From the NCBI RefSeq assembly GCF_958298935.1, contig NC_084942.1:5711501-5775500 (forward strand): a stretch of DNA of 64,000 nucleotides, in the 5' to 3' direction. Position numbers and translations under genes: made by a program. A model generated the notes under the pieces. It saw nothing but the letters and a program-made list of their open reading frames with translations. It made no database searches and was not told where the DNA came from. This DNA comes from Phragmites australis (lineage: Eukaryota > Streptophyta > Magnoliopsida > Poales > Poaceae). Below, piece by piece: positions 55,918 to 64,000 of this stretch (position 1 is the first letter of the stretch; each line of letters opens with the position of its first letter).

Positions 55918-56359
55918 ATGCAGCAGGGTTGGTTATCTAATTGTCTAGTCAAGCATGAGGTGGTTCATAGATCTTTGGGCTTCGATCACCAAGGAATAGA
56001 GACTTTACAAATAAAAGCAAGGGATTGGGATTACATTGCTATCATTTTATATGTATATGGTTACAATTATTTACGTTCCCAATGTGCTTATGATGTAGCA
56101 CCCGGTGGATCTTTAGCTAGCGTGTATCATCTTACGAGAATACAATATGATATAGATAACCCAGAAGAAGTATGCATAAAAGTTTTTGCCCAAAAGGATA
56201 ATCCTAGAATCCAGTCTGTCTTCTGGGTTTGGAGAAGTGCCGATTTTCAAGAACGCGAGTCTTATGATATGGTGGGAATTTCTTATGATAATCATCCACG
56301 CCTTAAACGTATCTTAATGCCTGAAAGTTGGATAGGCTGGCCCTTACGTAAGGACTATA
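55918..56359 (+). pseudogene. ndhJ: Plastid ndhJ fragment, plus copy (nuclear plastid DNA)
   Basis: From MQQGWLSN to [10 protein letters not shown], 147 codons of the chloroplast NDH subunit J (normally ~159), including [20 protein letters not shown] and [15 protein letters not shown]. Homology stops at 56359 and the frame continues into unrelated bases to 56409. The reading frame is open but differs at several conserved positions. Being inside a retrotransposon LTR it is nuclear plastid DNA, not a working gene. Confidence 0.9.
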
Positions 56360-56462
56360 TAATAGGTATTTCGTTTCGTCTAGGAATAGAATGTAAAAAT
56401 ATTCCTTGACTTGAATAAAATCCGGAGTTGTGTTGTATAAGTGAGCATGAATTTATTATCAT

Positions 56463-56775
56463 TCAATGAGCATCTTGTATTTCATAGAAATTGGAGGTTA
56501 TATAGTCCTTACGTAAGGGCCAGCCTATCCAACTTTTAGGCATTAAGATACGTTTAAGGCGTGGATGATTATCATAAGAAATTTCCACCATATCATAAGA
56601 CTCGTGTTCTTGAAAATCGGCACTTCTCCAAACCCAGAAGACAAACAGGATTCTAGGATTATCCTTTTAGGCAAAGACTTTTATACATACTTCTGGGTTA
56701 TCTATACCATACTGTATTCTCGTAAGATGATACACGCTAGCTAAAGATCCACCGGGTGCTACGTCATAAGCACAT
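56463..56775 (-). pseudogene. ndhJ: Plastid ndhJ fragment, inverted copy
   Basis: Minus-strand copy from [10 protein letters not shown] through [15 protein letters not shown] and the natural stop (56465-56463). It includes the true C-terminus missing from the plus copy. It carries an in-frame TAA where FAQKDN is expected and a one-codon deletion in the EE pair. The two copies converge around 56360-56462. Confidence 0.9.
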
Positions 56776-57030
56776 ATCCAATTTCTCGATTGAATAGAAG
56801 CCCAAAGAGGTGCATATGGTACTCAAATAAGGATAGGAAAGATATGTCAAAAGCAGGTCTGATTACACCTATTCCTAATCCTAAATAGAATGTAAGGACG
56901 TAGGGATTTCTACGTAAACAGAGTATCCTATTTCCATAGGCTCGAATGACCACTTCTCATAATAAGAATGTGCACGGTCTGGTCCGGTATGGAATGAACT
57001 TATAATCTGATGATCGAGTCGATTCCATGA
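56776..57030 (-). other. Sequence adjoining the ndhJ copies, probably organellar
   Basis: A minus frame (56953-56759) has hydrophobic, organelle-like composition (YVLTFYLGLGIGVI) and is continuous with the ndhJ copy. I do not recognise it; plastid or mitochondrial origin is plausible. Confidence 0.3.
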
Positions 57031-58463
57031 TTATAAGTTCATAACCCTAGCACCCATTCCCATTTTTGGCGGAACAGATCTACTAATTCTCCTACCTACC
57101 ACCGAAATAGATCTACCCATCACCAATAATACACTCCTACCTACCACCAGAGCATTTTGGTCCATTTTTCGCTCCGTCAATCGAACGGCCATAGCTTTTT
57201 CACGACTTAGCTTCGCCTCGACGCAAGCTTCGCGATGATGCCATATGACCCTCCAGTCTTCCCGCGGTTTTGTGACCAAACCGCAAAACCCTAGCACGCT
57301 TTTCAAAGTGTGACTAGCCGTCACTTGCTTTGCCTCAAACAAGCGCTCTGATATCGACGTGTGTCTTTCATCTTACGATCTTTACTGTCAGCAAGTCTCT
57401 CTCACTCTCGATCCCTTAGGCTACTTTGTCACTTATACCGGTATCTTCGCTTGATTTTATCAACACGTCGTCTTCATCAATCACATCATGCTTTGCTTGA
57501 CCTCCACGTGTACTGCTAGTATCACTCTTCCGCCCGGCCTCCTTGACCGTCCGACACCAAACACCCGCTTGGCCCTAATCATCCCGTCGTCGACCGCTAA
57601 GTTACATCCATCATCTGCACACCATGAAACAAGCAAACATATTTCTCCCACTCCAAAACCATCTCCAGGTTAGTTCAAAACAAAAATCCTAAAATTAAAG
57701 TACATCATGCAGAAATCGTGAACACCGGATGCTCCTGTATGTTCATCCTCTGAACACCGGACCATTCAGTGAGTATAACTCTTTCTGCGCACTGAAAATT
57801 TGCTCTATGCAATAATTAGTCTGGTGATATACTCTGGTATGCACATTGTCCACCACCGGACAATCTGGTGCACAAAAGTCTCTCATGCACTAAAAAATTG
57901 CTCTCTGCAAAAAAAGATCGAGTGTACTCTCCGGTGTTCACATAACTCATCACCGGACTGTTCGGTGAGTACAATTCACTAGAACTTAGTTTGGATCCTT
58001 CTCTGCTGGAAATAGTCCAAAGCAACTAACACCGGACCATCTAATGCATATTTCAAATTTTGCCGCTAAACTGAAAACCTTCGGCGTCAGCATCAGCACC
58101 ACATCGGATCATCGAGTGAAGCCAATTTCCTAGGCACTTGATAATCCGGTGAGAGTAAATCACTTAGACTCAGAGAAAATCATTCCAGTTTCATTATCCT
58201 TCAACTCGAGTTAATTATGAATAAGAACAAGAATCAACAAACACATGCTAACCAAGTCCAACTCAATTCAAGCATTGTCAATGACTCATCACACATAGCA
58301 ACCAATGCACTTATTCACTAAGTTTCTCACATAACATAACAAACCAAAACCCAATCTAGGAGAAATTAGGTGGTTTTTTATTAAGAAGAAATAGACACCT
58401 AAATTCGAGTTAAAATAGACTCGAACCGGATGATGGGGGTTTACAAGTTACAACAACCCCACG

Positions 58464-58479
58464 CCCCCCCCCCCCCCCC
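58464..58479 (+). repeat. Poly-C tract
   Basis: Sixteen consecutive C residues between the solo LTR and the SAL1-like exon; prone to sequencing and alignment error. Confidence 0.9.
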
Positions 58480-59027
58480 GGACTGAGCCTCAGTTCCTTC
58501 AATAACATAACAAAGAGAAGCATATGTTGGTTTTCAGCTACTTGAAAAGGAATGAGAAGGTAGTTCCATCTACAGGACCAGACTTACTAATACTTGTGAT
58601 CCTGGTCATCAAACCAAAATGAGCAATAAAATCAAGTTCAGAAGAAGCACAAGTTCCATATGTTTTATTTTATTTTTCGAAAGAGATCCATATAGTAACT
58701 AGAACTGATGACGAACATATCATTGACATGCTCTCCACATTCTTTTATAAATTACAACAACTCCAGTACCAACAATTACCATAATCTGTGATTGTCACAG
58801 GAGTTATGTCTGCCTTCGATTGAACGTCAGACTGCAAGATGTCCCGCTGCACTCTCCGAAGAAACAGTGGGAAACACAAACCAAGAAGAAACAAGTAAAT
58901 ACAATGGCAATCCAAACAGACAAACAAACTACAGTAAATTGTTTAACACATTCAGCTATTTCCATCTCAATATCAAATGCCTACTTGATCCATAACGCAA
59001 GGCCTCATTTCCCCCAATGCAAGCCCC

Positions 59028-59396
59028 TGTTGGAAATGCCGGCTCAAGAACACAAACACATGTGAGCAGGAAACACAAGAATTATTTGTGCTGCGCTTAA
59101 CTTGTCACTGCTTTTCTATTTTCTCTTTTTATTTATAAGCCAAATAGTAGGTCTCACAATACAAACGGCACACTACCATGCAGAAACGTTACCCAGGACA
59201 CTAATGCTACTAATGCCCACTAATTGACTATTAATGCAGACTTGAATGCTCGCTGAATGGAGCCCATGCAGAAATTAAGCACCTACTTAACTCATCCTAA
59301 TGTAGAAAATGAAATGGCCATGCAATACTAAATTCCATGCACATGCAGAAAGAAACGGAAATGTAACTAAGTCTGCTCAGGATTAAACGTGCAACA
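59028..59396 (-). repeat. 3' LTR of the Copia element
   Basis: 369 bp, plus-strand TGTTGGAAATGCC to GTGCAACA. A minus-strand polypurine tract (AGGGGGAGTT) abuts it at 59397-59408. Confidence 0.85.
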
Positions 59397-59404
59397 AACT
59401 CCCC

Positions 59405-59773
59405 CTAATCCTGATGCAGTTCTTTGATGTTGATGATGCCAATCTTCGCGCGGAGTTCCTGAAACTTGACATGACCAAGGGACTTGGTGAGAATATCACC
59501 AAGCTGCTCAGCTGTTCCAATGAACTCAACGTCGATCTGGCCTTTTTCTGCACACTCCCGGATGAAATGTAACTTTGTGTCGATGTGCTTGCTCCGGTTG
59601 TGATGCACTGGATTCTTGATTAACGAGATTGTGGACTTGTTGTCCACCTTCAGGACTGACACGCTGGGCTCTGAGCTGAGCATGTCACTCAGAAGCCGTG
59701 CCAGCCAAACGCCCTGGCACGCCGCGGAGGCCGTGGCGATATATTCTGCCTCGCAGGACGACAGTGCCACCAC
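59405..59773 (-). pseudogene. Copia RNase H domain
   Basis: VALSSCEAEYIATASAACQG, DNKSTISLIKNPVHHNRSKH and IDTKLHFIRECAEKGQI form a complete Copia RNase H with its acidic residues. A TAG immediately upstream (Lys-stop-Lys-Val-Val) separates it from RT; otherwise the frame is intact to the C-terminus (IKELHQD). Confidence 0.9.
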
Positions 59774-59776
59774 CTT

Positions 59777-60855
59777 CTACTTGGACGACTGCCAGGTGAT
59801 GGGGTTGTCGTCGAGGAAGAAGATCATCCCAGAGGTGCTCTTCCTATCATCGATATCGCCGGCCATGTCACTATCACTGTATCCCAACAGACATGGCCAC
59901 ACACTCTTCTTCTTCCTGGCCGTGTAGAGAACACCCAATGTTCTTGTCCCAGCAACATAGCGCAGTGTGTGCTTGACGGCGACGAGGTGCTCTTCACATG
60001 GCGCCTCCATGAAGCGGCTGACGTAGCCTATTGAGTAGGCCAGGTCTGGTCGAGTGTGGACGAGGTACCGGAGGCTTCCGACTAGACTCCGGTAGAGAGT
60101 AGCATCGACTGGCGGGGATGAGCTCGACTTGCTGAGCTTGAGGCGTACCTCCATTGGAGTCTGACAAGGGTTGCAGTCCACCAGCCCAGCCTTCTCCAGA
60201 ATCTTTAGCACGTAGGCGGATTGCCCGAGCTTGATGCCGTCTGGGCTTTGCTGCACCTCGATGCCGAGGTAGTACTTGAGCGCTCCCAAATCGCTCATCC
60301 GGAATAAGTTCTTCATCTCCCCCTTGAACTCGAGGATGCCGCTGGTGTTGTCACCGGTGATGATTAAGTCATCGACGTAGACGTCCACAATCAGCCAACT
60401 CCCACTTTCACCTCGCGTGTACATTCCATGCTCGGAGCTGCTACGATGAAACCCGAGTGTGAGCAAAGTGGCGTCCAGCTTCTCGTTCCAGGCACGCGGT
60501 GCTTGGCGGAGACCGTAGAGCGCCTTGTGGAGACGTAGCACCTTGTTCTTGTGCTTGTTGTCGATGAAGCCGGGCGGCTGCGCGACGTACACCTCCTCCC
60601 GGAGATCACCATTCAAGAATGCCGACTTGACATCCATATGGTGAACCTCCCAGGATTGATGCGCGGCGATGGAGAGTAGGAGTCACACTGTCTCCAGATG
60701 GGTAACAGGAGCGAAGACCTCATCGAAGTCCACCCCCTGTCGTTGGATGTAGCCCTTGGCGATGAGACGTGCCTTGTGCTTCACAATGTTTCCATGCTTG
60801 TCACGCTTTACTTTGTACACCCACTTTAGGCCGATCGGTGGTGACTTGTAGGGAG
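59777..60855 (-). pseudogene. Copia reverse transcriptase
   Basis: MDVKSAFLNGDLREEVYVAQ, LHKALYGLRQAPRAW, the catalytic VYVDDLIITGD box, LGALKYYLGIEV, SLVGSLRYLVHTRPDL and SDSDMAGDIDDRKSTSG occur in order in one 286-codon frame. The N-terminal palm part ([15 protein letters not shown], towards 60850) is in a different register, with a TGA near 60683. Confidence 0.9.
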
Positions 60856-62379
60856 ATCAACACGGCTCCAGGTCTTGTTATCAGTAATGGAGTCCATCTC
60901 CTCCTGCATTGCCTTTCGCGAGCTGTCGCTTTGTTCTGCTTCAGCGAAGCTGCTTGGTTCCTCAGCGCTCACCATGTGAAGCTCGTCAAGGTCAAGTTGG
61001 CGCGGTGCGTACCCTCGTAGCGTTGTCGGACCGATGATGTTGTCAATGGTGCGGTAGAGCTGAGGAGCATCATCATTAGCATCCGCATCAAGCCCGGAGT
61101 CATGCGTGGGTGGCGTGATATGTTCGATTGCCACCAGAGTTCTATCCGCTGCACCCACAGGTGTTGCCGGCGGAGGTGTTCGGCCATGGTTCGGGGAGCT
61201 CATACGCGTGTCACGCGTTGGCTCCCTGTTGATCACGTACTCCATAATGAAGGAGTCGTCGCCATTTGCCTCATGCTCCTCTAAGCTCCATTTCCACTGC
61301 GCCAATTCGTCGAACACAACATTGCGCGTCACGTGCACACGCTTGTTGACGGGGTCGTACACCCGGTACGTCTTGGACCCGCTTTCGTAGCCGACGAAGA
61401 TCATTGGAGTGCTGCGGTCGTCAAGCTTCTTTAGGTGAGACTTCACGTTCTTGACATGCGTGACACAACCGAAGGTGCGAAGAAAGTGCACCGCCGGCCG
61501 CTCGCCATGCCAGGCCTCATATGGCGTCTTCCCGTTGACGCTTCGAGTCAGCGCACAGTTGAGGATGAAGATGGCGGTGGAGACGGCCTCACCCCAAAAA
61601 GTTCGGGGGAGGCCCTTTGCCTTCAGCATGCATCGGGCCATAGCGACCATTGTCTGATTGCGGCACTCAACAACCCCATTCTGTTGCGGAGAATAGGGGG
61701 CCGTGAGCTGCCGCTGAACACCACGCTCGGCGCAGTAGTCTCCAAACTCCACCAACGTGAACTCGCCGCAGCGATCGGTGCGGAGTACTTTGAGCTTCCT
61801 TCCCGACTCCACCTCCGCCATGGCCTGGAACTGCCTGATTGCCACTGGAGCTTGGTCCTTGCTTGCGAGGAGACTAAGCCACATGTAGCGGCTCAAGTCA
61901 TCCACCAGCAGGAAGTAGCGACTGCCGCTTGGCGTCGTTGGCGTGATCGGCCCGCAGAGGTCGCCGTGCACAAGGTCGAGGACGTGCTCTGCGCGATACT
62001 TCGCTAGCTTGGGGAAGGATGCTCGCCTTTGCTTCCCGGCGAGGCAGCCATCGCAGACTTGATCAATGTGATCAATCCGCGGCAGCCCTCGTACCATGGC
62101 CTGCTTGGAGAGCTTGCGCAGGGACTGGAAGCTGAGGTGCCCGTACCTCGCGTGCCAGCGCCATGCCTCCTCTAAGCCTCTTGCCGACAGACACACTGGT
62201 CGCACAATGTCGAGGCTGAGCATGTACAGCCTGTTGGGGGAGGGCCGCACCCTCGCCAGCAGTCGTCGATCCGTGTCCCAGATCTGTAGGACGCCGCCGT
62301 CGACCAGCACCTTGCAGCCGTTCTCGTCAAGCTGGTCGATGCTGATGATGTTGGTGGTGAGCCGGGGAATGAAGTACAC
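60826..62379 (-). pseudogene. Copia integrase
   Basis: A 517-codon frame. It holds the pre-integrase zinc region (WRWHARYGHLSFQSLRKL, CDGCLAGKQ), the core with DLVHGDLCGPI, RTDRCGEF (Gly expected in place of Cys) and SPQQNGVVECRN, then a variable linker. It ends near TWSRVDLP, where a frameshift leads to RT. Confidence 0.9.
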
Positions 62380-62477
62380 CCCGTGAGCGCGTGGTGCTCA
62401 CCGGTCTTGCAAGCGAACAAGATCGTGCCACGCCCCTCGATGTCGACGATGGAGCCGTCACCGAACTTGACAGTGCC

Positions 62478-63668
62478 TCAAATTCCGGAGTCGATCTCGG
62501 AGAAGGCAGCGCGCGACCTGGTCATGTGGTTCGTGGCACCGGTGTCAAGGTACCACATCCAATCGTCGCGGTCCTCCTCTTGATCTAGCTGTACGAATAC
62601 CTTTGCCTCGACCAGCTGCGGAGTGGACGTGCTGGGCGACGCGACACAAGCCTTGGCCATCAAAAGTGTGGGCTCATCGTCGTCGCCCTGTGTCAGGTGG
62701 GCCTCGGCCCGCTTCGGCTTGTTGCGGCAATCCTTGGCCCAATGGCCATATTTGCCGCAGTTCCGACATTGGTCCCGGCCACCTCCTTGGCCGGACGTGT
62801 TGGCGTTGCCATCGCGTGGCCCGTTGCCGCGTTCGCGCCCACGGTTCTTGCCATGACGACGATGGAAGCCGCCATTGCCGCTGCTACTGGATCCTCCTTC
62901 GCCATCGCGCTTCTTCATGCGAGCTAGCCACTCCTCCTCAGTGAGGAGTAGCTTCTGCCCGCCATTGCCGCTCGTAGAGCCGAGCTTGTACCTCTGCTCC
63001 ACAGCGCGCAAGCGACCGGTCACCTCCTCGATCGAGATCATGCTCAGATCAAGGAGGGTCTCGATGGAGATGGCGACCTGCTGGAGACATTTTGGAACGA
63101 CCTGCAGAAATTTTCTCACCACCTCAACATCAGTGACTTCGTCCCCCAGTACTCGGAGGTTGTTGGCGAGGCTTGTGATCCTCATGGCAAAGTCGTCGAC
63201 AGACTCGCCATCCTTGAACTCGATCTCGCCGAGCTCGCGTCGCAGCTTCTGTGCGTTCGCCTCTCTAACACTCTCGACGCCGACGCGCATCGTCTTGATC
63301 GCGTCCCAAGCGTCCTTGGCGGTGTCCTTGATGACGAGAGTGGACAACATCTCCGATGGCACGGCGCGGAGAATGGCGGACAGCGCCAGCCTATCGTCGC
63401 GGCAGTCACCGCCACCGGGTTCGATTGCTTCCCAAAGGCCTTGCGCTTGCAAGTTCACCCGCATCACGAGGGCCCACTCGGTGTAGTTCGTCCGTGTGAG
63501 CATGGGATAGACCACCGAGCCTGATGCCTCCTTGACGACGCGCTGCACGACCATCTCGCGGCCACCGTCGTCACGGTGCCGTGGTCGACGCGGATGAGGT
63601 GACGGTGAGCGGCGTCCTCGGCGCGGAGGAGTCCTCGACTGTGCGCCCCTAGAAGCCCACGATGACAT
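62478..63668 (-). pseudogene. Copia gag and protease
   Basis: Start ATG 63668 (MSSWASRGAQSRTPPRR). The UBN2-type gag core spans VYPMLTRTNYTEWALVMRVN to LRAVEQRYKLG; one CCHC knuckle is CRNCGKYGHWAKDC. The protease motif MWYLDTGATNHMTRS lies near the end, stopping at a TGA (62480-62478) where Arg is expected before GTVKFGDG. Upstream bases to 63758 are leader and LTR, not gag. Confidence 0.85.
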
Positions 63669-63689
63669 AGCTGCCCCTGGATCAACAAC

Positions 63690-63707
63690 ACAAGCTCTAA
63701 TACTAAA
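63690..63707 (-). promoter_or_regulatory. Copia primer-binding site, degenerate
   Basis: Minus-strand TTTAGTATTAGAGCTTG next to the LTR is two changes away from the TGGTATCAGAGC-type Met-tRNA site. Confidence 0.7.
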
Positions 63708-64000
63708 TGTTGGAAATGCCAGCTCAAGAACACAAACACATGTGAGCAGGAAACACAAGAATTATTTGTGCTGCGCTTAACTTGTCACTGCTTTTATATT
63801 TTCTCTTTTTATTTATAAGCCAAACAGTAGGTCTCACAATACAAACGGCACACTACCATACAGAAACGTTACCCAAGACACTAATGCTACTAATGCCCAC
63901 TAATTGACTTATTAATGCAGACTTGAATGCTCGCTGAATAGAACCCATGCAGAAATTAAGCACCTACTTAACTCATCCTAATGCAGAAAATGAAATGGCC
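63708..64000 (-). repeat. 5' LTR of the Copia element, cut by the window end
   Basis: Matches 59028-59320 with eight substitutions and one inserted T. Confidence 0.9.

Larger units (their letters stand above)
54944..58329 (-). mobile_element. Copia solo LTR containing plastid DNA, with 5-bp target duplication
   Basis: Flanked by CATAA (54939-54943 and 58330-58334). Its plus-strand opening, CGTAGGATCGAGATAGACGA, matches the LTR at 6390 (TGTAGGATCAAGG) after decay of the first base. Recognisable LTR sequence is 54944-~55865 and ~57030-58329, about 2.2 kb; plastid-derived and unassigned DNA lies between. 57725-58150 has repeated CACCGGAC(C/A)(A/T)T-type words. It lies within the SAL1-like pseudogene. 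Confidence 0.8.
52745..58865 (-). pseudogene. SAL1: 3'(2'),5'-bisphosphate nucleotidase (SAL1/HAL2-like), broken
   Basis: Minus-strand exons: ~58845-58780 (DILQSDVQSKADITPVTI, DYG), 54876-54674, 53631-53420, 53136-52983 and 52899-52745 (stop). GT-AG junctions and phases agree between the last four. The inositol-phosphatase signatures survive: ILDPVDGTKG (metal-binding, exon at 54.7 kb), RGDQYAVALGLLDEGKVVLG, and WDNAAGSIVV then EAGGMVKDASG. SAL1 hydrolyses PAP in plastids and mitochondria, and acts in sulfur and stress signalling. Lesions: TGA at 54711-54709 just before HWILDPVDGT (Arg expected); a 1-base insertion near 53492 after SSGDQV; and no exon for the SQAVVSL...FSLVAEE region, where a 3.4-kb insertion sits. 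The N-terminal exon is not seen. Confidence 0.85.
59028..64000 (-). mobile_element. Copia retrotransposon, nearly complete, extends past the window
   Basis: Minus-strand element with 3' LTR 59028-59396, RNase H, RT, integrase, protease, gag, primer-binding site and the start of the 5' LTR (63708 on). The visible 293 bases shared by both LTRs differ by eight substitutions and one indel, about 2.7 percent, suggesting insertion around one million years ago at 1.3e-8 per site per year (rough). Coding lesions are few: TAG near 59774-59776, TGA near 60683, a frameshift near 60855, a shift near 62390 and TGA at 62478. Short LTRs and pol style suggest an Ale/Retrofit-like lineage (inference). It lies in the region that should hold the SAL1 N-terminal exon. 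Confidence 0.9.

Noticed and set aside
55882..56409. Functional ndhJ gene
   Set aside because: ndhJ is plastid-encoded. Here it lies in nuclear transposon DNA, lacks its C-terminus and has a second, inverted, damaged copy beside it.

Overview
The window is nuclear DNA from a grass (Poaceae). The gene families, GC-rich first exons and the mix of Copia, Gypsy/Tat, CACTA, hAT, Mutator-like and Tourist-type elements all fit a grass; the species cannot be named from sequence alone. About four fifths is transposable-element DNA, much of it nested. No tRNA, rRNA or CRISPR was found.

Layout: 1-7.7 kb is a rearranged minus-strand Copia element, split by a Gypsy solo LTR with a perfect target-site duplication and ending in its own 5' LTR. 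8.2-9.72 kb is a truncated CACTA element with transposase remnants. 10.1-11.75 kb (minus) is the 5' part of a tRNA m3C methyltransferase gene (METTL2/6-like) with two in-frame stops. 12.5-14.6 kb (plus) is an intact six-exon proteasome assembly chaperone 4 gene. 15.66-16.41 kb is a very GC-rich non-autonomous hAT-like element. 16.76-37.15 kb is an old Gypsy/Tat element with two RNase H domains. Nested in it (19898-29203) is a very young element of a second Gypsy family, whose 1730-bp LTRs differ at one position by my reading. 37.15-42.9 kb is a Copia LTR and leader interrupted by a complete 4.2-kb non-autonomous CACTA element, which itself hosts an LTR. 42.95-48.12 kb is a tandem LTR-internal-LTR copy of the second Gypsy family. 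48.6-51.96 kb is an intact nine-exon gene for the mitochondrial branched-chain 2-oxoacid dehydrogenase E1 alpha subunit. 52.75-58.87 kb (minus) is a broken SAL1/HAL2-type bisphosphate nucleotidase gene carrying a Tourist-like MITE and a Copia solo LTR that contains plastid ndhJ DNA in two opposite copies. 59.03-64.0 kb is a minus-strand Copia element running off the window.

Most notable: the young Gypsy element at 19.9-29.2 kb has no pol. Its only long coding capacity is an antisense two-exon gene (26991-23801, minus). That gene has its own TATA box, a canonical 77-bp intron that restores frame exactly, an N-terminal region resembling the 'putative gypsy type transposon' (Transposase_28) family, a basic nuclear-localisation-like patch and a long coiled coil, about 1037 residues in all. 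Its LTRs carry about nine 73-bp tandem units, each with a CACGTG G-box inside a GC-rich hairpin.

Two host genes look functional (PSMG4/PAC4 and BCKDHA). Two are pseudogenes broken by stops, a frameshift and insertions (METTL-like and SAL1-like). The element lineages show repeated nesting, and target-site duplications define most boundaries to the base.
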